NCBI RefSeq assembly: GCF_013002715.1
Contig: NZ_JABENB010000001.1
Coordinates: 806,001 to 870,000 of the forward strand
DNA length: 64,000 nt
DNA from: Flexivirga aerilata
GTDB taxonomy: Bacteria > Actinomycetota > Actinomycetes > Actinomycetales > Dermatophilaceae
Reading direction: 5' to 3'
In this document: positions 1 through 7,817 of the stretch, one piece after another
Position numbering within the stretch: position 1 is the first letter of the stretch
Layout of the letters: each line of letters begins with the position of its first letter
Position numbers and translations under genes: made by a program
The notes under the pieces: generated by a model
Database searches by the model: none
What the model was told of the DNA's origin: nothing
Seen by the model: the letters and a program-made list of their open reading frames with translations, nothing else

Positions 1-32
1 ACGCCGCCGCCCGGACATCCCGGGCGGCGGCG
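1..32. terminator. Strong GC hairpin at window edge
   Basis: Two 14-nt arms (starting acgccgccgc) pair perfectly around an acat loop and are followed by gctctatt. It probably ends transcription of a gene lying before the window, or isolates the DnaA-box cluster that follows. Confidence 0.6.
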
Positions 33-61
33 TGCTCTATTCAATGTCCCTCGTCCATGCG

Positions 62-183
62 CTGTCCACAGGGTTGTCCACAGTCCGTGGATAACTACAT
101 CGATGTGACTTCGCATCTTCGTTCGTATGACGGCAGCCGCGTCCGCCCACTTGTCCACAGGGTTGTCCACAGCAGGTGGATAA
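62..183. promoter_or_regulatory. DnaA-box cluster in two direct repeats
   Basis: Three perfect TTGTCCACA boxes (74-82, 151-159, 163-171) and one CTGTCCACA (62-70) face one way; two inverted near-matches to TTATCCACA lie at 86-94 and 175-183. The boxes sit in two copies of a roughly 45-bp unit (about 61-108 and 150-198) that also share a tggataactacat tail. TTGTCCACA is the preferred actinobacterial DnaA box. Either oriC-distal DnaA titration or a local regulatory role is possible; the sequence does not decide. Confidence 0.6.
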
Positions 184-201
184 CTACATGGATGTGATTC
201 G

Positions 202-1086
202 TCAGGCGGTCGGCAGGTGCACCGACTCGAAGCGCACCGCGGCCAGCACCGCGAGCACCACGACGATCCCGGCGAGCGCGACCCACTGCCACTGCCGGCG
301 CTCGCGACCCAGCAGGGCGATCGCGCCGGCGCATACGCCGCCGGTGATGGCGCCACCGAGGTGGGCCTGCCAGGCGACGTTGGGCACCACGAAGCCGATG
401 ACCGCATTGATCGCGATCAGCGTGACCATCGGCCCGATCTCCCGGCCGAGGCGCCGGTTGAGCACGACCACCGCGAGGAAGAGCCCGAAGACCGCACCGG
501 ACGCGCCGACGGTCGGGGTGTTCCAGCCGGTCACCTGGTCCGACACCGAGCTCGGCGTCGAGGCCAGCAGCTCGTAGCCGACCGAGCCGCCGATCGCCGA
601 GATGAGGTAGAGGGCGAGGAACCGCGCGCGACCGAGCAGGGGCTCGAGGTACTGCCCGCAGATCCAGAGGGCGTACATGTTGAACAGCAGGTGGAACGGC
701 GAGTAGGGCGAGTGCACGAACGCCGCCGTGAGGAAGCGCCAGGGGTCCTCCTTGGAGAGGATCGGCGCGTAGAGCAGGTTGTCGGTGACGGTCGGGTCGA
801 GCCGTTGCGCGACCCAGACGACCGCGCAGATCGCGATCAGGCCGATCGTGACGACCGGCCGGCCCTGCGCCAGGCCTCCGCCGAAAACGGAGACCTGGCG
901 CGGGGTTTCGCGCTTGCCCTGGTTGACGCAGTCGACGCACTGGACGCCCACCGCGGCGGGCCGCTGGCACTCGGCGCAGGCCGGTCGGCCGCAGCGCTGG
1001 CACGACACCATCGCCACCCGGTCGGGATGACGAGGGCAGGTCGGTGCCTGCATGGCGGGCTGGTTCACGTCGGGTTCCTGCGTCAT
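202..1086 (-). CDS. Rhomboid family intramembrane serine protease
   Basis: 294 aa. Residues 17-53 form a small B-box-like zinc finger (four CxxC/CxxxC pairs, starting CPRHP). The rest is a six-helix rhomboid core: HLLFNMYALW with the conserved Asn near 136, the catalytic GASG serine near residue 196, and the partner histidine in AHLGG near 242. It should cleave membrane protein substrates within the bilayer; the substrate is unknown. Rhomboids with an N-terminal zinc finger are common near the actinobacterial gyr/crgA region. It converges on nothing within the window; the DnaA-box cluster follows its stop. Its start lies 24 bases from the cyclophilin stop, so the two may be co-transcribed. 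Confidence 0.92.
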   Translation of the reverse strand: MTQEPDVNQPAMQAPTCPRHPDRVAMVSCQRCGRPACAECQRPAAVGVQCVDCVNQGKRETPRQVSVFGGGLAQGRPVVTIGLIAICAVVWVAQRLDPTVTDNLLYAPILSKEDPWRFLTAAFVHSPYSPFHLLFNMYALWICGQYLEPLLGRARFLALYLISAIGGSVGYELLASTPSSVSDQVTGWNTPTVGASGAVFGLFLAVVVLNRRLGREIGPMVTLIAINAVIGFVVPNVAWQAHLGGAITGGVCAGAIALLGRERRQWQWVALAGIVVVLAVLAAVRFESVHLPTA

Positions 1087-1110
1087 ACCGTCATGCCGAG
1101 GTCAGTCCGG

Positions 1111-1629
1111 TCACTTCTCGACGGTGACCTTCTCGATCACGACCGGCTCGACCGGCTTGTCCTGCGCACCGGTCTGCACGCCCGCGATCTGGTCGACCAC
1201 GTCGCGGCTGGCCTGGTCGGCGACCTCACCGAAGATGGTGTGCTTGCCCTGCAGCCAGGTGGTCGGGCCGACGGTGATGAAGAACTGCGAGCCGTTGGTG
1301 CCCTTGCCGCCGCGCTTGCCGGCGTTGGCCATCGCGAGCATGTAGGGGGCCGAGAAGTTCTTGTCCGGCGAGATCTCGTCGTCGAACTCGTAGCCCGGGC
1401 CGCCGATGCCAATGCCCTGTGGGCAGCCGCCCTGGATCATGAAGCCGGGGATGATGCGGTGGAAGGTCAGGCCGTCGTAGAACGGCGTCGGGCTGGTGCG
1501 CCCGGCGTCGTCGCGGTAGTCCTTGGTGCCCTCCGCGAGGCCGACGAAGTTGTCGACCGTCTTGGGCGCGTCGTGGGGGAAGAGGTTCAGCTTGATGTCG
1601 CCATGATTGGTGTGCAGCGTTGCGATCAT
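1111..1629 (-). CDS. Peptidyl-prolyl cis-trans isomerase, cyclophilin type
   Basis: 172 aa, single-domain cyclophilin without signal peptide, so cytoplasmic. The core motifs are present: FHRIIPGFMIQGG near residues 56-68, GTNGSQFFI near 109-117, and the W of TTWLQGKHTIFG (cyclosporin-binding position) near 124. It catalyses proline isomerisation and may assist folding. A cyclophilin gene (ppiA) sits next to gyrA in mycobacteria, and this position fits that syntenic block loosely. It probably heads a two-gene transcript with the rhomboid gene. Family assignment is secure; a specific role is not visible. Confidence 0.95.
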   Translation of the reverse strand: MIATLHTNHGDIKLNLFPHDAPKTVDNFVGLAEGTKDYRDDAGRTSPTPFYDGLTFHRIIPGFMIQGGCPQGIGIGGPGYEFDDEISPDKNFSAPYMLAMANAGKRGGKGTNGSQFFITVGPTTWLQGKHTIFGEVADQASRDVVDQIAGVQTGAQDKPVEPVVIEKVTVEK

Positions 1630-1782
1630 GCGTCAAGTCTCGCATTTCGTATGGCGGGAGCGACGCGCGAGCCGGAAGGTCGGTGCGAAGTTCCGCCACC
1701 GGCCTGCTGCGGGCCGGTGGCGTCGCCTGGCAGGATGAGCCGAAGCGCCATACCCAAGGCTTCTTTTCATAGGAGGGCACCA

Positions 1783-2535
1783 GTGCTTCGCAGGACCTCG
1801 CGCACCGACGCGGTCAAGGACAAGGCTTCCGACCTGCTGTCGGCCGCTTCCGACGCGGTCGAGGACGTCGCCGGCACCGTCAAGGAGAAGGTCGCCCCGG
1901 TGGTGGACGACCTCGCCGAGAAGCTCGACGACGCCAAGGGCTCGGCGGCCGACGCTGCGGCCCCGCACGCCAAGGACCTCGGCAAGCGGGCCAAGAAGGT
2001 CAACAAGCAGGCCAACAAGCAGCTCAAGAAGGCCAACAAGCGGGCCCAGCAGGCGGCCGCTCCGCACCTCGCACGGGTGCAGGATGCCGGCCTCACCCGC
2101 GAGCAGGCGCACAGCCTGTTCTCCGAGGAGTGGATGCCGCGCATCCAGCAGGCGATCCAGTCGGCCTCCGCGACCGGTCAGCAGGCATATGCCGCGCTGC
2201 CCGCGCAGGCCCGCGAGACCGTCGAGACCGTGGCCCCGGCGGTGAAGAAGAAAAAGAAGAAGGGCGGGCTGCTGATCGCGCTCGGCCTGCTCGCCGGTGC
2301 CGGCGCGGTGGCGCTGATCGTGTCGAGCAAGAAGGGCGGCGCCGCGCCGGCCGGCCCGGGCACCCCGGAGCAGCTGGTCGAGGTGGAGCAGGTCGACATC
2401 ACCGAGGTGCGCGGCGCCAACTCCTCCGCGGACCTGGTCGGCGAGGTCGAGACCACCGTCGACAAGACCATCGCCGGCGGCAGCCGTCCGGCCGGCAAGG
2501 ACCAGCCCCGCGGGCGGCACGCCGCGCGCGACTGA
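1783..2535 (+). CDS. DUF5324-like / YtxH-like single-pass membrane protein
   Basis: 250 aa from a GTG start preceded by AGGAGGG at 8-nt spacing; longer readings upstream are antisense to the cyclophilin and rhomboid genes. Residues about 10-90 are charged, Ala/Lys-rich and helical, with repeated NKQxNKQ-like steps and coiled-coil character. A KKKKKKGG stop-transfer patch precedes one membrane helix (GLLIALGLLAGAGAVALIV, about residues 160-180), and an acidic tail follows. It resembles actinobacterial DUF5324 proteins encoded near the origin. Function is unknown; the composition suggests a membrane-bound scaffold or stress protein. It ends at a bidirectional terminator shared with dinB. Confidence 0.75.
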   Translation: MLRRTSRTDAVKDKASDLLSAASDAVEDVAGTVKEKVAPVVDDLAEKLDDAKGSAADAAAPHAKDLGKRAKKVNKQANKQLKKANKRAQQAAAPHLARVQDAGLTREQAHSLFSEEWMPRIQQAIQSASATGQQAYAALPAQARETVETVAPAVKKKKKKGGLLIALGLLAGAGAVALIVSSKKGGAAPAGPGTPEQLVEVEQVDITEVRGANSSADLVGEVETTVDKTIAGGSRPAGKDQPRGRHAARD

Positions 2536-2553
2536 CCCGAGCGACTAGACGGA

Positions 2554-2579
2554 GGGACGTGCTCACCGGGCACGTCCCT
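2554..2579. terminator. Bidirectional terminator
   Basis: gggacgtgc ... gcacgtccc, 9-bp perfect arms around a 7-nt loop, with tt after it. It lies between the convergent membrane-protein and dinB genes and overlaps the last codons of dinB. Confidence 0.7.
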
Positions 2580-3774
2580 TCGGCGTGTCCGGCAGGAGCG
2601 GCGCCTCGAAGCCGCGGTCGCGCCCGACCAGCACGCCGCGGGTGATCGACGCGCTGCCGAATTTGTCGCGCACGGCGTCGAGCGCGCCGTCGAGCCGGGA
2701 CGGTTCGACGGTGTCGAAGGGCAACTCGAGCTGCTCGGTGTCGCTCTCGTCGAGCCCGCTGATGCTGATGCCGAGCAGGGTGAGCCCGCGGTCGGCGATC
2801 AGCGGCGCCGTCTCGGCGAGCAGCTCCCGGCCGGTGGCCAGCCACGCGTCGGTGCCGGCACCCGATCGGCGCACGGTGCGCGACCGGGTCGCCCGTGTCA
2901 TGTCCTCGAAGCGCAGCCGCAGGGTGAACGTGCGCCCGACCCGCTCACCCGCCCGCAGCCGCCGGGTCACCCGGTCGACCAGGCTGATCAGCGTCGCGTC
3001 CAGCTCTTCGGCGGTATGCCGGCCGCGGCCGATCGCCCGTTGGGATCCGATCGACCGCCGCCGCCTGCCGACCTCGACGCGTCGCGGGTCGCGGGCGTGG
3101 GACACCTCGTGCAGGTGCCGGCCCCCGGGTCCGACGATCGCGACGAGCGTCTCGCGATCCAGCCGGGCCAGCTCGCCGACCGTCCCGATGCCGCGGTCGT
3201 GCAGCTTGCCCGCGGTCACCTTGCCGACACCCCAGAGCGCCTCGATCGGCAGCGGGTGCAGGAAGTCGAGCTCGGCGCCGATCGGCACACTGAGCAGGCC
3301 GTCGGGTTTGCTCGCCGCGCTCGCGATCTTGGCCAGGAACTTGCTGGCCGCGATGCCGACCGAGATCGGCAGGCCCACCTCGACCTTGACCCGGCGGCGC
3401 AGCTCGGCCCCGATCTGACTGGGGGTGCGACCGGTCCGCCGCAGCCCGCCGACGTCCAGGAACGCCTCATCGATCGAGATGCCCTCGACGAGCGGCGTGA
3501 TGTCCCCGAAAACCTCGAACACGGCGTGACTGGCATCGACATACGCGGTGAAGGTGGGCGGCACCTCGATCAGGTCCGGGCACAGGCGGCGGGCGACGCG
3601 GGTGGAGATGGCGGTGCGCACCCCGTAGGCCTTGGCCTCGTAGCTCGCGGCGAGCACGATCCCGCCGCCGACCACGACCGGCTTCCCGCGCAGGCTCGGG
3701 TCGTCGCGCTGCGCCACGCTGGCGAAGAACGAGTCGAGATCGGCGTGCAGGAAGTTGCCCTCTTCCACGAACAT
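2563..3774 (-). CDS. dinB: DNA polymerase IV (Y-family translesion polymerase)
   Basis: 403 aa. Metal-binding acidic motifs are intact: HADLDSFFASV (Asp12, Asp14, with the Phe16-Phe17 steric-gate region) and GISIDEAFLD (Asp102, Glu103). Helix-hairpin-helix and little-finger regions follow, and the C-terminal beta-clamp motif appears to be QLELPF near residue 347. It performs error-prone bypass of damaged DNA. The chosen ATG lies inside a LexA-type palindrome; a GTG two codons later would put translation just beyond it. No Shine-Dalgarno sequence is visible, so a leaderless or short-leader mRNA is possible. The divergent neighbour is the ATP-grasp gene. Confidence 0.93.
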   Translation of the reverse strand: MFVEEGNFLHADLDSFFASVAQRDDPSLRGKPVVVGGGIVLAASYEAKAYGVRTAISTRVARRLCPDLIEVPPTFTAYVDASHAVFEVFGDITPLVEGISIDEAFLDVGGLRRTGRTPSQIGAELRRRVKVEVGLPISVGIAASKFLAKIASAASKPDGLLSVPIGAELDFLHPLPIEALWGVGKVTAGKLHDRGIGTVGELARLDRETLVAIVGPGGRHLHEVSHARDPRRVEVGRRRRSIGSQRAIGRGRHTAEELDATLISLVDRVTRRLRAGERVGRTFTLRLRFEDMTRATRSRTVRRSGAGTDAWLATGRELLAETAPLIADRGLTLLGISISGLDESDTEQLELPFDTVEPSRLDGALDAVRDKFGSASITRGVLVGRDRGFEAPLLPDTPKGRAR

Positions 3775-3781
3775 ATGTTCG
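3768..3781. promoter_or_regulatory. LexA/SOS-type box over the dinB start
   Basis: The palindrome CGAACATATGTTCG matches the central 14 bases of the actinobacterial SOS box TCGAAC-N4-GTTCGA exactly; only the outermost pair differs. It overlaps the dinB start codon and could also influence the divergent ATP-grasp operon. Confidence 0.7.
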
Positions 3782-3851
3782 CATATCCGGCAGGCGAATT
3801 CTGCCCGTCCGCGAGGCGTTACCCGGTGGTACGCCGTTAGCCTGGCGACCC

Positions 3852-5066
3852 ATGAACGTCGTCTTCGTCGAGCCTAACTTCCCGCGCAATCAGCGCGAGT
3901 TCGTGCGGGCGCTCAGCCAGGTCGGCGCCACGGTCTTCGCGGTCGGGGAGACGCCGTGGGAGTGGCTCGACGACGAGCTGCAGTCCTGGATCTCCCACTA
4001 CTACCAGGTCGGTTCGGTGACCGACGTCGACCAGTTGCGCACCGCGGTGCAGCATTTCCAGTCGCTCGCCTGGATCGACGGCATGGAGGCGACGATCGAG
4101 TCGCACACGCTGCCCGCGGCGGTGGTCCGGGAGGAGCTCGGCATCCCCGGCACCTCGGTGCACACCACCTGGCTGTGCCGGGACAAGCCGGCGATGAAGG
4201 AGGCGCTGCGCGCGGCCGGCGTGCCGACGGCCGCCTCGGCGGCCGCGCACGACCTCGACGACCTGCGCGACTTCGTCGACGAGCACGGCTACCCGGTGAT
4301 CCTCAAACCCCGCGACGGCGCCGGGGCGTCGGGCACCGTCCGTGTCGACTCCTATGCCGAATTGCGAGCAGCAGCAGAGTCTTTCGGTGGTGTCGACTCG
4401 ATCGCGGTCGAGGAGTTCATCGAGGGGCATGAGGGTTTCTACGACACGCTGAGCGTCGACGGCCGCATTGCGCTCGACTTCGCGTCGCACTACTACCCGG
4501 GTGTGCTCGAGGCGATGCGCACCCGCTGGATCAGCCCCGAGTACATCTCGACCAACCGGGTGGACGAGGCGCCGTTCTACGCGGAGCTGCGCGAGATGGG
4601 CGAGCGGGTCAACGAGGTGCTCGGCATCCACACCTCGGCGACGCACATGGAGTATTTCGTCAGCCCGAAAGGCTTGCGTTTCAGTGAGATCGGCGCCCGG
4701 CCGCCCGGTGTCGGCTGCTGGGACCTCTATGCCGCCGGCAACGATCTCGACATCTACCGCGCCTGGGCGGACGCGATCGTGCACCGTCACGTCTGGCACG
4801 TGCCGTCCCGGGCGTATGCCGCGGGCATCGTCGCGCTGCGCCCGGACCGCGACGGGCGCATCGTGGCGATCGACGGCATCGACGAGATCCAGCAGCGCTA
4901 TGGCGAGTGGGTGCTCGACTCCCACTTGCCGGTCGGCGTGGACACCCAGCCGGTCGAGGCGGGCTACATGGCCAACGCGTGGATCCGGATGCGGCACCCC
5001 GACTACGACGTGCTGCGCGAGATGCTCGACGACGTCGGACGGACGGTCCAGGTGCGCGCCGAGTGA
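3852..5066 (+). CDS. ATP-grasp ligase of unknown substrate
   Basis: 404 aa. The ATP-grasp fold is seen from YPVILKPRDGAGASGT (nucleotide-binding lysine and glycine loop, about residues 147-163), through VEEFIEGHEGF near 193, to the metal-binding RFSEIGARPPG near 276. Family members couple ATP hydrolysis to acylphosphate formation and ligate a carboxylate to an amine or thiol. A TAGCCT -10-like element 8 nt before the ATG suggests a leaderless mRNA. It is first in a tight three-gene operon with an S51-like hydrolase (7-nt gap) and a Fes-like esterase (overlap), which suggests synthesis and breakdown of one peptide- or ester-linked compound. The substrate cannot be read from sequence. Confidence 0.85.
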   Translation: MNVVFVEPNFPRNQREFVRALSQVGATVFAVGETPWEWLDDELQSWISHYYQVGSVTDVDQLRTAVQHFQSLAWIDGMEATIESHTLPAAVVREELGIPGTSVHTTWLCRDKPAMKEALRAAGVPTAASAAAHDLDDLRDFVDEHGYPVILKPRDGAGASGTVRVDSYAELRAAAESFGGVDSIAVEEFIEGHEGFYDTLSVDGRIALDFASHYYPGVLEAMRTRWISPEYISTNRVDEAPFYAELREMGERVNEVLGIHTSATHMEYFVSPKGLRFSEIGARPPGVGCWDLYAAGNDLDIYRAWADAIVHRHVWHVPSRAYAAGIVALRPDRDGRIVAIDGIDEIQQRYGEWVLDSHLPVGVDTQPVEAGYMANAWIRMRHPDYDVLREMLDDVGRTVQVRAE

Positions 5067-5073
5067 GAATCGC

Positions 5074-6051
5074 GTGAATTCTACTGTCAATGCTGACAGC
5101 CCGTCGATGGTGCTGCTCGGCCCGCAGCGTCGTCCCGGGCTCGACAAGGTGGTGGCCGCGCTGGGGCTGGACGGCCCCTTCGCGACGATCACCGCAGGCT
5201 GGCAGGAGCGCGAGTCCGCCGACGACGAACTGACCCAGCACCTCGGCGGCGCCGCGGTCAACCTGCGGTTGTGGGAGCGGCGTCAGGACGTGCTCGACCG
5301 TGACCCGGAGTTCGCCGCGGCCTGGCGCCACCGGCGCGCGGTCATCGACGAGATGCAGGAGCTCTACCTGCTCGGCGTGGGTCACACCGTCGCGGCGCTG
5401 GACGACATACGGGCTCAGGGTGAGGCGTCGGATCGGGTGCGGGACCTGGCGATTCGCGATGCGGAGGAGGTGTTGCGGTCGCTCGACCGGCGACACCTGG
5501 AGCGGGTGCGTGAGGTGCACGCGGACTTCTACGCGGCGGTCCGACCGCACGAACGCGACCTCATCGCCGGCCACCGGGCGGAGGTCGCCCAGATCCTCGG
5601 GCAGGCACAGGCGGTGGTGATCGCCGGAGGGCACGTCGCGGAGCTGCTCGACTCGCAGCACCTCTTCAACGTGGTGCCCGCCGGGCTGGACCGGCTGCCG
5701 ATCATCGCCTGGTCGGCGGGCGCGATGGCCCTCACCGAACGCGTGGTTCTCTTCAACGACAACGCTTCTCGCGGACCTCGGTCGCCGGAGATCTACGACG
5801 ACGGGCTCGGCCTTCTGCGCGAGACCGTGGTCTTCCCGTCGGCGCACCAGCGCCTGCACATGCACGACCTGCCCCGGATGGCGACGATGACCCGGCGGTT
5901 CGCGCCGGCGTGGTGCGTGCCGCTCGACCCCGGCACGCGCGTCACGGTCGACGCCGGCGGCCGGTTGGAGGCCGGCACCACGGTGATCGGCCCGGCCGGG
6001 TCGGTCGCCACTCTCGGACGGGGAGATGACGAGGGCGACCGCGATGGCTAG
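5074..6051 (+). CDS. Peptidase S51 / cyanophycinase-like hydrolase
   Basis: 325 aa from a GTG start 7 nt after the ATP-grasp stop. The C-terminal half carries the flavodoxin-like class I glutamine-amidotransferase-like fold: VVIAGGHVAEL, then IIAWSAGAMAL with the nucleophile serine in a WSAGA elbow, and a conserved SAHQRLHMHD with candidate catalytic histidines. These are features of the S51 family (dipeptidase E, cyanophycinase). The N-terminal 150 residues are helical and not recognised. It probably hydrolyses an isopeptide or Asp-X type bond. Its position between a ligase and an esterase suggests turnover of the ligase product. Confidence 0.75.
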   Translation: MNSTVNADSPSMVLLGPQRRPGLDKVVAALGLDGPFATITAGWQERESADDELTQHLGGAAVNLRLWERRQDVLDRDPEFAAAWRHRRAVIDEMQELYLLGVGHTVAALDDIRAQGEASDRVRDLAIRDAEEVLRSLDRRHLERVREVHADFYAAVRPHERDLIAGHRAEVAQILGQAQAVVIAGGHVAELLDSQHLFNVVPAGLDRLPIIAWSAGAMALTERVVLFNDNASRGPRSPEIYDDGLGLLRETVVFPSAHQRLHMHDLPRMATMTRRFAPAWCVPLDPGTRVTVDAGGRLEAGTTVIGPAGSVATLGRGDDEGDRDG

Positions 6052-7189
6052 ACAATTGGCGATCCACCGCCTCCGCGCTCGGAAACCCTTGGACGAGAAC
6101 GCCGTCGACCGTTTCCTCGAGCGACACGACGTGCCGATCGTCGAGGGCGAGAAGTGCACCTTCCTCTTTCGCGGTGCGGCGGACGAGGTGTGGGTGCGCC
6201 GCCGCATCGTCGGCCAGCCGCAGCGGGTCCCCATGCGCCGCCTCGGCGACACCTCGCTCTGGTACGTCATCCTCGAGCTGCCGGCCGGTTCGCGCGTCGA
6301 ATACCAGCTGGAGGTACGCCGCGGCGACCACTACGAGCAGGGCAACGACCCGCTCAACCCCCGGGTCGCCAACAGCCCGGTGGGGTCTTCGTCGGTGTGC
6401 CAGGCGACCGGTTACGTCGTGCCCGACTGGATCCATCCCGACCCCGACGCGCGGCCCGGCGAGATCGTCGACCTGGCCGTGCAGTCACGCGCGCTGCGCC
6501 GCGAAAACGTCTGTCGGGTCTACCTTCCCGCGAGGTTCCGCAGCACGCACAGCTATCCGTTGCTGATCGTGCACGACGGCGACGATTACCTGGGCTACGC
6601 GTCGATGAAGCCGGTCCTGGACAACCTGATCCACCGGCTCGACGTCGCCGAGACGGTCGTGGTCTTCACCAGTCCCGGTGACCGCAACCGCGAATACGCC
6701 AACTCGGCCCAGCACGCCCGGTTCGTCGCCAAGGAGCTGGTCCCGCGCCTGGAGTCCGAATTTCCTTTGCTGTCAAGGCCATCCGGCCGATGTCTGATGG
6801 GTGCGTCGTTCGGCGCGGTGGCGAGCCTCACCACGGCATACCGCTATCCGGACGTGTTCGGGTCGCTGCTGCTGCAGTCGGGGTCCTTCGTCTTCACCGA
6901 CATCGGCAACGAGCACGGCGGAGGTGAGGTCTTCGATCCGGTCGTGCGCTTCATGAACCGCTACCGCGCGGCACCGCGCAAGGTCGCCGACCGGCTCTTC
7001 GTCTCGTGCGGCATCTACGAGCCGCTGATCGTGCCGAACCGGTCGATGATCCCGGTCTTCGAGGGCGCCGGCATGCAGGTGCGCTATGTCGAGGCCCGCG
7101 ACGGCCACTCCTGGGAGGACTGGCGCGACCGGCTCCGGGACGGGCTGTCCTGGATCTACCCCGGTCCGCAGAAGTACGTCTACGAGTAG
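6026..7189 (+). CDS. Fes-like alpha/beta-hydrolase esterase
   Basis: 387 aa. It has an N-terminal E-set/carbohydrate-binding-like domain (about residues 30-125) followed by an esterase-D fold like enterochelin esterase: YPLLIVHDGDDY, the nucleophile elbow GASFG near residue 259, and a C-terminal catalytic DGHSWEDW histidine near 363. There is no signal peptide, so it acts in the cytoplasm. It overlaps the S51-like gene by 26 bases from the first ATG; a second ATG at 6044 gives an 8-base overlap and is equally plausible. Siderophore biosynthesis genes are absent nearby, so enterochelin should not be assumed as the substrate. Confidence 0.82.
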   Translation: MTRATAMARQLAIHRLRARKPLDENAVDRFLERHDVPIVEGEKCTFLFRGAADEVWVRRRIVGQPQRVPMRRLGDTSLWYVILELPAGSRVEYQLEVRRGDHYEQGNDPLNPRVANSPVGSSSVCQATGYVVPDWIHPDPDARPGEIVDLAVQSRALRRENVCRVYLPARFRSTHSYPLLIVHDGDDYLGYASMKPVLDNLIHRLDVAETVVVFTSPGDRNREYANSAQHARFVAKELVPRLESEFPLLSRPSGRCLMGASFGAVASLTTAYRYPDVFGSLLLQSGSFVFTDIGNEHGGGEVFDPVVRFMNRYRAAPRKVADRLFVSCGIYEPLIVPNRSMIPVFEGAGMQVRYVEARDGHSWEDWRDRLRDGLSWIYPGPQKYVYE

Positions 7190-7233
7190 CGCGCGAGCGG
7201 CGCCCCGCACCCGGGGTCCCGGCAACCGCGAAA

Positions 7234-7301
7234 ACTCACCGACAGGGGGAGCTGGCCGCCGCGGTGCTGATCGCGGCGACCCTCCGCCCGTGTCGGTGAG
7301 T
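7234..7301. repeat. Inverted repeat between convergent genes
   Basis: Perfect 11-bp arms ACTCACCGACA / TGTCGGTGAGT are separated by 46 bp that can form an inner GC stem. It lies between the convergent esterase and osmC genes, so it can act as a two-way terminator, but the long spacer resembles the other intergenic inverted-repeat elements of this window. Confidence 0.55.
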
Positions 7302-7329
7302 CTCGTCGCCGCCCTGGGCTTTTCGGGGC

Positions 7330-7770
7330 TCAGCCCTCCAGCGCGGCGTCGAGGGTGATCTCGACCCCGGTGAGCGCCTTGCTGACCGGGCAGCCCGCCT
7401 TGGCGTCCGCGGCCGCCTTGGCGAAGCCGTCGGCGTCGAGGCCGTCGACCTCACCGCGCACCTTGAGGGTGATGCCGGTCAGGCGGAAGCCGCCGGCCGG
7501 GTCGGCGCCGAGCGAGACGTCGGCCTGCACGTCGAGCGCCTGCGGGGTGCCGCCGGCCTCGGCGATCAGCGCGGACAGCTGCATCGCGTAGCAGGCGCTG
7601 TGCGCAGCCGCGAGGAGCTCCTCCGGGCTGGTCGTGCCGTTCGCGTCCTCGGCGGCGCGCTTGGGGAAGGACACGTCGAACGTCGCCAGCTTGGAGCTGG
7701 TCAGCTCCACCTTGCCCGCGCCCTCCTCCAGGCTGCCGGTCCAGTCGGTGCGTGCGGTGCGTGTGGGCAT
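7330..7770 (-). CDS. OsmC/Ohr family peroxiredoxin
   Basis: 146 aa, the usual length for an OsmC single-domain protein that works as a dimer. The two redox cysteines are in HSACYAMQLSAL (near residue 60) and AGCPVSKAL (near 129), which are the OsmC-type contexts; the conserved Glu of SPEELLAAAHSA is also present. It reduces organic hydroperoxides in the cytoplasm. The adjacent upstream gene on the same strand encodes a MarR/OhrR-type repressor, the common partner of these enzymes, so peroxide-induced expression is likely. Confidence 0.9.
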   Translation of the reverse strand: MPTRTARTDWTGSLEEGAGKVELTSSKLATFDVSFPKRAAEDANGTTSPEELLAAAHSACYAMQLSALIAEAGGTPQALDVQADVSLGADPAGGFRLTGITLKVRGEVDGLDADGFAKAAADAKAGCPVSKALTGVEITLDAALEG

Positions 7771-7817
7771 GCGAATCTCCTTGTTTTTCAGGGCTATTCA
7801 GGGCTATTCAGGGGTTA

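Noticed and set aside
217..2535. A 772-codon plus-strand frame covering the rhomboid and cyclophilin genes
   Set aside because: Most of it is antisense to two clear genes; only the part from the GTG at 1783, with a ribosome binding site, makes a natural protein.
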